Shown: positions 1-5,208 of the stretch, one piece after another
How the letters are laid out: each line of letters opens with the position of its first letter
Numbering within the stretch: the stretch's first letter is position 1
From: WFZT01 sp964571845
GTDB taxonomy: Bacteria > Hydrothermota > Hydrothermia > B15-G9 > WFZT01
Reading direction: 5' to 3'
Length of the DNA stretch: 8,283 bases
NCBI GenBank assembly: GCA_964571845.1
Contig: CAZNDM010000036.1
Coordinates: forward strand, 1 to 8,283
The notes under the pieces: generated by a model
Told to the model about the DNA's origin: nothing
The model's database searches: none
Seen by the model: only the letters and a program-made list of their open reading frames with translations
Program-made: the position numbers and the translations under genes

Positions 1-147
1 GAAGTGGGAGAATCCACACACAACTCCCCTCCCGCTTGCGGGAGGGGATTAAGGGGAGGGTAATAAAAGCTCCTACCGCTTCTCCCTGTCTGATCAGCTC
101 TTTCTGCCCCCTCCTTTATCCTCCCCCCGCATGGCGGGGGAGGAGAG
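1..147. repeat. Dispersed palindromic repeat, left copy
   Basis: Non-coding, GC-rich repeat with two hairpins. The first has arms CCCCTCCCGC (26-35) and GCGGGAGGGG (38-47). The second has a 5' arm at 120-130 and a 3' arm at 134-143 (GCGGGGGAGG), with one bulged C. Between them lies a conserved linker starting ATTAAGGGGAGGG. The same order of hairpin, linker, pyrimidine-rich stretch and hairpin recurs in the same orientation at 8146-8264, nearly identical over the first 65 or so bases. The first nine bases match 8128-8136, so the window opens inside a copy of the 30-bp array seen at the right end. Function unknown; it resembles REP-like dispersed palindromes, and no transposase is nearby. Confidence 0.8.
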
Positions 148-373
148 TAAAAGGTGATCCTCTCCCACAGCACTTTTGTGCTGTGGGAGAGAGGGTTAAA
201 GAAAAATCCTCCACAAAGCAAAGCTTTGTGGAGGAGCTCAAAAGGTGATTCCTCCAAAACCTCTTCGATATTCGGGGGCTTAAAGGAAAATCTTCCCCCA
301 CAAAGTAAAACTTTGCGGGGGAAGAAGTTGAAAGGTGATTCTCTCCACACCACTTTGAAGTTTGGGGTAGGAG
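148..373. repeat. Tandem hairpin array with two alternating spacers
   Basis: Successive palindromes are centred near 132, 175, 221, 265, 308 and 357, a step of about 44-45 bp. The clearest are a 14-bp perfect stem at 160-173/178-191 with loop TTTT, a 13-bp perfect stem at 207-219/223-235 with loop AAA, and a 13-of-14-bp stem at 292-305/311-324. The elements near 265 and 357 are degraded. Spacers alternate: AAGGTGAT at 151, 242 and 332 (steps of 91 and 90), and TTAAAGAAAAATC or TTAAAGGAAAATC near 196 and 280. The true repeat unit is therefore about 90 bp with two hairpins. 5' arms are pyrimidine-rich (CCTCCCAC-like), 3' arms purine-rich, and stem interiors differ between units while pairing is kept. 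No coding role is supported. It could act in DNA or RNA. Confidence 0.8.
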
Positions 374-894
374 TTGCGTTTCTTCCTGAGTCACTTCCAT
401 GCTGTGGATGAGGGTGGTGAGTGTTCACCACATGAAACGTTGTGGGATATAAGAGCGGAAAAAGAATTTTTAACTCTTTCCCGTCATGTCTGCTCTTTCC
501 ACTTTTTTATTCTCCATCTGCAAAGCTGGAAAGGTAGTAAGCAGTATCCTCTACAGCACAACCACATTGCGGGAAAAAGCTTTAAAAATTAAACCCCTCC
601 TTTACATCAAAGTATTTTTCTGATCATGCCAATCTGGCCTGCGATAACCCCACAGTCCAAAGTTAAAATCAAAATTCAGGTGCGTTTACATCCGGGTTAG
701 ATATCCCATCAACAAGCAGGGGGATACATGAGATATGAAGACCAAAGGGGTATTGTCTCCAAGATATGGACCTTCATGGTAGGCATCTTGCAGAAACAAG
801 GTTTAGGGGTGTGGTAGCCGGGTAAAAAAACATTTTTCAATTTGACCAACAAAATCTATGGATTAACCGGTGAGGGGCAATATAATTTTCGAGC
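374..894. other. Long intergenic stretch without a recognisable gene
   Basis: I see no convincing coding sequence here. The hairpin array fades into its left edge: a weak palindrome lies near 397 and a 7-bp stem GTGGTGA/TCACCAC at 414-420/425-431 has a GTGT loop. A looser inverted repeat, ATGAAG (735-740) with CTTCAT (772-777), encloses a G-rich and C-rich core but lacks a known riboswitch signature. From about 580 to 890 the sequence is more AT-rich and holds the presumed promoter of the downstream operon. The small open frames here lack a ribosome binding site and any family motif. Confidence 0.55.
881..886 (+). promoter_or_regulatory. Putative -10 box (TATAAT) of the TPR operon
   Basis: A perfect TATAAT ends 8 nt before the ATG of the TPR gene. 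There is no good -35 at 17 nt (the hexamer there is ATGGAT); TTGACC at 842-847 is too far upstream. If this is the -10, transcription would start at about 893-895, on or next to the start codon, giving a leaderless or nearly leaderless mRNA. That fits the lack of a Shine-Dalgarno at normal distance: GAGGGG at 872-877 lies 17 nt from the ATG. Inference only; a chance AT-rich match is possible. Confidence 0.4.
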
Positions 895-1941
895 ATGCTA
901 AACCTCTTATTTTTAATTTTCACCTGGGTAGTAACACCTGATCTTGACCGGGGGATCTTTCAGGGGATTTACCTGATATATCAGGATGATTTCAACTACG
1001 CGACCATGATCTTTGACTCCCTGATAAAAAAATTCGATGGCAACCCTCTCCCCTATGTCTTGAAAGCTGGTGCACTTGACACTTACATGCTCGACCACTC
1101 CACGAGAGAAAAGGAAAACGAATTTTTCAAAACGGTCAAAAAAGGCATAAAGGTTTCACGATCAGCTCTCAAAAATGCTCAAAACTCAGAAGATTCTGCA
1201 TGGATTTACTTTTCACTTGCCTCATTGCATGGTTACAGTGCAATTCGAAAGGGACGAAACAAAAGTTACCTGAGTGCCCTCAAAGATGCTTATAATGCGA
1301 TTTCTTTTTACAAAAAAACAATCAGTCTAAATCCGCGTCTGTACGACGCCTATCTGGGGCTCGGCTCATTCCACTTCGCACTCTCTGAACTGCCAAGATT
1401 TGTGAAATGGTTTATAGCCCCTGGAGATTACCGCAGGAAGGCACTCGAAGAGATAAAACTCGCTGCAGATAGTGGAAAATACACGAGAATCGTTGCTAAA
1501 GACACTTACGCGTGGGTCCTCGCTTACTGGAAGCCAACAAAGGATGCGATAAAGTACGCGGAAGAAGTCGTAGATTCATTTCCCAATTCCAGATCATTCT
1601 GGTGGACACTCGGTTTTACTTACAGAAGGCGGGGTTACTGGTGGAAGGTTGAAAATGTCTTTAAAAGGCTTATCCCCATGACACTAAAGGATCAGCGTGA
1701 ATATTATCTCAGTGTGGCTCTGGTTTATTTCAATCTTGCCAGAGCCAAATACTTTACGGGAAAAATTGATGACAGCAAGTGGTATCTTGACCTTGCTTAT
1801 CTAAATCTTTATTTTGTAAGTGAAGATCAGCCAGAACTTGCTGAGACCCGTAAAAGTTTTGAGAGACTTAAAAATCTCATCAGAAAAAGAAAACAGTGGA
1901 GAAAAGTCCATGCAAAAAGAATTACTAAAAATCCTCGATGA
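895..1941 (+). CDS. Tetratricopeptide-repeat protein, probably exported
   Basis: A 348-residue helical-repeat protein of unknown specific function. Residues 1-14 are hydrophobic (MLNLLFLIFTWVVT) and could be a short signal peptide or anchor, though the usual basic n-region is missing. The remainder reads as TPR-type helix pairs, clearest around 125-165 (SLNPRLYDAYLGLGSFHFAL), 203-225 and 229-260 (FPNSRSFWWTLGFTYRRRGY, then WWKVENVFKRL), with another pair near 268-305. TPR folds bind peptides or partner proteins. The C-terminus (330-348) is strongly basic. The start is the first ATG after an in-frame TAA at 883; the next ATG is codon 38. It heads a three-gene operon and overlaps the next gene by 32 nt. 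The family is clear at fold level; partner and role are not visible. Confidence 0.85.
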   Translation: MLNLLFLIFTWVVTPDLDRGIFQGIYLIYQDDFNYATMIFDSLIKKFDGNPLPYVLKAGALDTYMLDHSTREKENEFFKTVKKGIKVSRSALKNAQNSEDSAWIYFSLASLHGYSAIRKGRNKSYLSALKDAYNAISFYKKTISLNPRLYDAYLGLGSFHFALSELPRFVKWFIAPGDYRRKALEEIKLAADSGKYTRIVAKDTYAWVLAYWKPTKDAIKYAEEVVDSFPNSRSFWWTLGFTYRRRGYWWKVENVFKRLIPMTLKDQREYYLSVALVYFNLARAKYFTGKIDDSKWYLDLAYLNLYFVSEDQPELAETRKSFERLKNLIRKRKQWRKVHAKRITKNPR

Positions 1942-2632
1942 ATACAGAAAGGATTTGATAGAAACATACGGTGACAAGCTGGTTTCCTGCTATCTCTATG
2001 GGAGTGCGGTTACACCAGCTTATGTGCCCGGAGTTTCAGACCTGAATTTTCTCATAATTCTCAAAGAAGTCAATGTAAACGACCTGAAAGCCTATTCGAG
2101 GATATTCAAAAAATGGCAGAAAAGGCGGATCAGTCCACCTATTATTGCTACTCGAGAATACATAATCAACTCTCTGGATGTGTTTCCCCTGGAGTTTAGC
2201 GAAATCAGGGACAATCACTTCCTGGTATTTGGTGAGGATATCATAAAGAAAATAGAAATTCCCCTTGAAAACCTGAGATTGCAGGTAGAGAGTGAGCTCA
2301 AGGGGAAACTCCTGAAATTCAGGCAGGGAATTATCTTCCTGTCAAATGACACATCAGAGTACCGGGAATTCTTCCTCCGCACCGTTGGTTCATTTGTCCC
2401 TGTCTTTCGAGGTGTTTTGAGATTGTACGGTGAAAAGCCACCTTTCGATTTACCCGAAATTGCGATGAAACTCCACAATCTCACGGGGTTTGACGCAAAT
2501 ATTCTACATAGAGCATGGGAGATAAAAAAGGGAGCACCGGTTTCTCACGATGATCTGCGGGACCTGCTTTACAACTTTCACGAAGAAGTTGAAAAACTGA
2601 TCAACATAGTTGACCAGCTGAAGGTGAAATGA
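1910..2632 (+). CDS. Nucleotidyltransferase-fold protein with altered active site
   Basis: A 240-residue protein. Residues 28-50 carry the pol-beta/MNT-type signature: YLYGSA, then SDLNFLIIL, i.e. G31-S32 followed 11 residues later by D44-x-N46. Members normally have D-x-D here, so the second metal-binding Asp is Asn; Glu95 in FPLEF could supply the third carboxylate. Residues 120-240 are predicted helical, as in kanamycin-nucleotidyltransferase-like proteins. The substrate is unknown, and it may bind nucleotides without transfer. I chose the ATG at 1910 because GGAG at 1898-1901 lies 8 nt upstream; an in-frame ATG at 1820 would add 30 residues lying wholly within the TPR gene, with no motif. 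It overlaps the TPR gene by 32 nt and the next gene by ATGA, so the three are probably translated together. Confidence 0.8.
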   Translation: MQKELLKILDEYRKDLIETYGDKLVSCYLYGSAVTPAYVPGVSDLNFLIILKEVNVNDLKAYSRIFKKWQKRRISPPIIATREYIINSLDVFPLEFSEIRDNHFLVFGEDIIKKIEIPLENLRLQVESELKGKLLKFRQGIIFLSNDTSEYREFFLRTVGSFVPVFRGVLRLYGEKPPFDLPEIAMKLHNLTGFDANILHRAWEIKKGAPVSHDDLRDLLYNFHEEVEKLINIVDQLKVK

Positions 2633-3330
2633 AATTACTTTTCCTGTTAATTTTACTCACAAGATTTCCTGCCCCGCGGGGCTATGTTAACGATTTTGCC
2701 CATATTCTTCCACCCTCAGCCGAGGCAAGGCTCGAGAGCCTGTGTAAACTTGCCAAACAAAAGCTCGGCGTGGAGATCGCTGTTGTAACAATTGAGACCT
2801 ATGAGCCTTATTCGTCAATTGAAGAATATGCCTTCAGGTTGTTTGAAGCCTGGGGCATTGGATCAAAAGAAGAGGATAATGGTCTTTTGTTTCTGGTTTC
2901 TCTCAAAGAGAGAAAAGTGAGGATAGAAGTCGGATATGGACTTGAGGGGATAATAACCGATGGCAGAGCAGGGGAAATAATCAGAAATTACATTGTTCCT
3001 TACTTCAAGAAAGGGGAATTTGCTGCCGGGCTCGAAAACGGGATCAGGCGTGCAATGGAGCTTATTGCCGTTGAATACAGTATTAACCTTGAGGAAATGG
3101 ACCGTGCAAAACCAGCAGCCAGCGACCAGAATGACTGGCAAAGTATAGTTTTGTGGCTGATTTTCGTTAGCATTTTCGTCCTGCCATTCCTTTTCAGGAG
3201 AAAACGGAGAGGAACGATAATTTACTGGGGTGGCGGATTTGGCGGATGGGGAGGAGGTGGTGGAGGCGGTGGATTTGGTGGTTTTGGCGGCGGGGCGTCA
3301 GGCGGAGGCGGCGCATCAGGTGGATGGTGA
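2629..3330 (+). CDS. TPM-domain membrane protein with glycine-rich tail (YgcG type)
   Basis: A 233-residue envelope protein. Residues 1-18 look like a signal peptide (MKLLFLLILL then TRFPAPRG). Residues 19-148 form a TPM domain: YVNDFAHILPP at the start, LGVEIAVVTIETYEPYSSIE, WGIGSKEEDNGLLFLVS, then RIEVGYGLEGIITDGRAG. One transmembrane helix spans about 171-189, followed by the basic stop-transfer run RKRR. Residues 201-233 are almost all Gly with Phe, Ala, Ser and Trp, the usual tail of this family. TPM domains have been tied to acid phosphatase activity in plant TLP18.3 and to membrane or photosystem repair, but the role in most bacteria is unknown. The start overlaps the previous stop (ATGA), with AAGGTG just upstream. 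Topology would place the TPM domain outside the cytoplasmic membrane. Confidence 0.9.
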   Translation: MKLLFLLILLTRFPAPRGYVNDFAHILPPSAEARLESLCKLAKQKLGVEIAVVTIETYEPYSSIEEYAFRLFEAWGIGSKEEDNGLLFLVSLKERKVRIEVGYGLEGIITDGRAGEIIRNYIVPYFKKGEFAAGLENGIRRAMELIAVEYSINLEEMDRAKPAASDQNDWQSIVLWLIFVSIFVLPFLFRRKRRGTIIYWGGGFGGWGGGGGGGGFGGFGGGASGGGGASGGW

Positions 3331-3332
3331 AA

Positions 3333-3926
3333 TTACCTGAAACTCATTAACCGCTCAACATATTTGCCTATGATGTCAAATTCTATGTTTAATAAGTCCC
3401 CCGGTCTTCTCCGCCCAAAAGTTGTTACATCAAGTGTTACCGGTATCAACTGAACACTGAATCCATTGTGCAAAACCCTGTTGACTGTTAAGGAGACCCC
3501 ATCAACAGCTACTGAACCTTTGTGAACGAGATACTTCATCCATCTACTTTCTATGCTGCCAATTTCCCAGATAACTGAATCACTCAATTTTTTTACAGAT
3601 CTCAAAACAGCCACTGTATCTATATGCCCCTGCACAATGTGACCCCCCAATCTGTCTCCGACCTTCACCGCTCTTTCCAGATTCACAAGTTCTCCAGCAA
3701 GAAGTTTTCTTCCGAATTTTGTTACACCGAGTGTCTCAGGGGATAGAAAAACTGTAAATCTTTTTTGTGAATGTCGTTCAACTGTCAGACACACACCGTC
3801 AACCGAAACTGACTCCCCCTCCTTAAGATCAGAAGAAAATGCAGCCTCAATCTCGACTCTCTTTCCCCCTTGCAATGGTGTGACCGAGACTATTTTCCCC
3901 GTTGTTTCAACAAGTCCGGTAAACAT
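3333..3926 (-). CDS. ribE: Riboflavin synthase (alpha subunit)
   Basis: Catalyses the last step of riboflavin synthesis: two 6,7-dimethyl-8-ribityllumazine molecules give riboflavin plus the pyrimidinedione precursor. It acts in the cytoplasm as a trimer. The 197 residues show the family hallmarks: N-terminal MFTGLVE and two tandem lumazine-binding barrels. Barrel one has ESVSVDGVCLTV at 38-49; barrel two opens with GGHIVQGHID at 94-103 and contains GSVAVDGVSLTVN at 137-149. TTFGRRRPGDLLNIEFD at 168-184 is followed by the C-terminal trimer helix. Length is normal. It follows trpS with a TAATG overlap and only a weak GGAA ribosome site, suggesting coupling to trpS. No other rib gene is in the window and no FMN riboswitch is visible, so its control is probably that of the trpS promoter. 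Confidence 0.96.
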   Translation of the reverse strand: MFTGLVETTGKIVSVTPLQGGKRVEIEAAFSSDLKEGESVSVDGVCLTVERHSQKRFTVFLSPETLGVTKFGRKLLAGELVNLERAVKVGDRLGGHIVQGHIDTVAVLRSVKKLSDSVIWEIGSIESRWMKYLVHKGSVAVDGVSLTVNRVLHNGFSVQLIPVTLDVTTFGRRRPGDLLNIEFDIIGKYVERLMSFR

Positions 3927-5113
3927 TATTTCCAGATTTTCATGGCTTCTCTAACCATCTCCATGGTCTCCCGGGTAACCATAGAAGCTTTCTTTGCACC
4001 CTCTTTCAGTATGTCAACTACCTTTGACCTGTCTTTTTCGTAATCTGCCCGCTTCTCTCTGTAGGGCTCAAGATAGCGAATCATTTTTTCTGCAAGATTC
4101 CTTTTGCATTCCACGCATCCAAGCTGCCCTTTCGAGCATGCTGCCTTTATGTCTTCAACCTCTTCTCTGTTAAAAAGTTTATGCAGCATGAACACAGGAC
4201 ACTCCTCCGGATGACCGGGATCACCTTTTCTAACTTTCAGGGGATCAGTGTACATTCTCGAAACTTTCTGTCTGATGCTGTCCGGAGGTTCTGATATTTC
4301 GATGGCATTTCCATAGGATTTGGACATCTTTCTACCATCAAGACCAGGAACTTTTGGAAATTCAGCAATAAGAGGATCAGGGATCGGGAAAACCTCACCG
4401 TACAGGGAATTGAACTTCCTCGCAATCTCTCTCGTTAACTCAAGATGGGGTAGCTGGTCTGCACCTATGGGCACATACTTCGCTCTATAAACGAGAATGT
4501 CAGCTGCCTGGAGCACAGGGTAACCGAGAAAACCGTAATTAACGAGAGACCCATAAGGTAAATCTTCCTCTTCCTCCTCAAGTGTCTTTCTCAAGTTCTC
4601 AAGAAAAGTCTTCTGAAGCTCGGATCTGAGATACGCCATAAAATCAAGATCGAGTTTCCCTTCCCCGGAGTTTAGCTTTTTTGCGACATTTTCAATAAAA
4701 ACATCCACAGTATTCCTGACAGCTGTCTTCAACACATTCTTTCTGGGAGTTTCTTTTTTGATTCTGAGTTCTGCGACATATTCTTTAAAAGTAGGATTTC
4801 TAAGCAATCTGGAGAGAGTAACAAGCATGGAGAAGACCATGTGAAGCTCGGCATGTTCTTTTACCTCAGATTGCACAAATAAAACGGATCTTGATGGATC
4901 AATTCCAACAACGAGCCAGTCAATAACCATATCAACAATGTTGTCCCTGATCTTTGATGTGTCCTGCCACTGGGTCGTGAGAGCATGCCAATCAGCAACC
5001 ATATAGTAGCATTCGTACCTGTCCTGCAGGTTTTTCCAGTTGTACAACACTCCGAAGAGATGCCCTATGTGAAGTTTTCCAGTTGGTCTATTGCCGGATA
5101 AAACTCTATCCAT
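3926..5113 (-). CDS. trpS: Tryptophanyl-tRNA synthetase, probable Fe-S type
   Basis: Class I aminoacyl-tRNA synthetase that charges tRNA-Trp. Visible motifs are HIGH at 15-18 in GNRPTGKLHIGH, YGFLGYPVLQAADILVYRA at 193-211, GADQLPHLELTREIARKFN at 217-235 and KMSKS at 262-266. Cysteines at 305, 326, 333 and 336 form C-x20-C-x6-C-x2-C, close to the C-x22-C-x6-C-x2-C that binds a 4Fe-4S cluster in Thermotoga maritima TrpRS. At 395 residues it is longer than the usual 330 or so because of an extra charged helical segment at about 116-188, between LLRNPTFKE and the YGFLGYPV strand. The start is supported by GGAGG at 5120-5124, 6 nt upstream. It is transcribed divergently from gdhA and overlaps ribE by 1 nt. 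Confidence 0.97.
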   Translation of the reverse strand: MDRVLSGNRPTGKLHIGHLFGVLYNWKNLQDRYECYYMVADWHALTTQWQDTSKIRDNIVDMVIDWLVVGIDPSRSVLFVQSEVKEHAELHMVFSMLVTLSRLLRNPTFKEYVAELRIKKETPRKNVLKTAVRNTVDVFIENVAKKLNSGEGKLDLDFMAYLRSELQKTFLENLRKTLEEEEEDLPYGSLVNYGFLGYPVLQAADILVYRAKYVPIGADQLPHLELTREIARKFNSLYGEVFPIPDPLIAEFPKVPGLDGRKMSKSYGNAIEISEPPDSIRQKVSRMYTDPLKVRKGDPGHPEECPVFMLHKLFNREEVEDIKAACSKGQLGCVECKRNLAEKMIRYLEPYREKRADYEKDRSKVVDILKEGAKKASMVTRETMEMVREAMKIWK

Positions 5114-5119
5114 GGTAAA

Positions 5120-5124
5120 CCTCC
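5120..5124 (-). promoter_or_regulatory. Shine-Dalgarno site of trpS
   Basis: GGAGG on the minus strand, 6 nt before the trpS ATG at 5113. It fixes the start so that the protein begins MDRVLSGNRPTG, as expected for the family. Confidence 0.85.
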
Positions 5125-5135
5125 GTTGAGTGTTT

Positions 5136-5164
5136 AAGATAAAGTAAAAATATTAGTCCTTCAA
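5136..5164 (-). promoter_or_regulatory. Predicted sigma70-type promoter of trpS-ribE
   Basis: On the minus strand TTGAAG (forward 5159-5164) and TATCTT (forward 5136-5141) are separated by exactly 17 nt; each matches consensus at four of six positions. Transcription would begin near 5129, leaving a leader of about 15 nt, too short for a T-box or attenuator. The -35 overlaps a possible -35 for gdhA on the other strand. Confidence 0.5.
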
Positions 5165-5187
5165 CGCAAATTCCCCTATACTATTAG
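5160..5187 (+). promoter_or_regulatory. Possible promoter of gdhA-gmhA-eamA
   Basis: TTCAAC at 5160-5165 and TATTAG at 5182-5187 are 16 nt apart. TATACT at 5177-5182 is a better -10 match but lacks a matching -35 at normal distance. Either would start transcription close to 5190, just before the gdhA ribosome site. Weak support; the divergent geometry requires a promoter somewhere in this gap of about 95 nt. Confidence 0.35.
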
Positions 5188-5197
5188 GACCAAAACT

Positions 5198-5203
5198 GGA
5201 GGG
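5198..5203 (+). promoter_or_regulatory. Shine-Dalgarno site of gdhA
   Basis: GGAGGG ends 5 nt before the ATG at 5209. It is a strong ribosome site and the main reason for choosing that start. Confidence 0.85.
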
Positions 5204-5208
5204 AAGAA

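Noticed and set aside
208..236. Intrinsic terminators in the left hairpins
   Set aside because: Stems are strong but are followed by purine- or A-rich spacers, not U-tracts, on the plus strand, and there is no upstream gene in the window for them to end. On the minus strand a short T-rich stretch follows some stems, but no gene reads toward them closely.
1..373. Insertion sequence or MITE
   Set aside because: No transposase, no clear terminal inverted repeats and no target-site duplication could be found around the block.
36..592. Several small open reading frames across the left hairpin region, on both strands
   Set aside because: They run through palindromes and repeats, lack ribosome sites and family motifs, and their similarity to frames at the right end is explained by the shared DNA repeat.
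1820..1909. A 30-residue N-terminal extension of the nucleotidyltransferase
   Set aside because: It lies entirely inside the TPR coding region, adds no motif, and the ATG at 1910 has a GGAG 8 nt upstream.
5114..5208. T-box or trp attenuator ahead of trpS, or FMN riboswitch for ribE
   Set aside because: The intergenic gap is about 95 nt and the predicted trpS leader about 15 nt, too short for a T-box or the FMN element; no conserved T-box or RFN sequence is seen.
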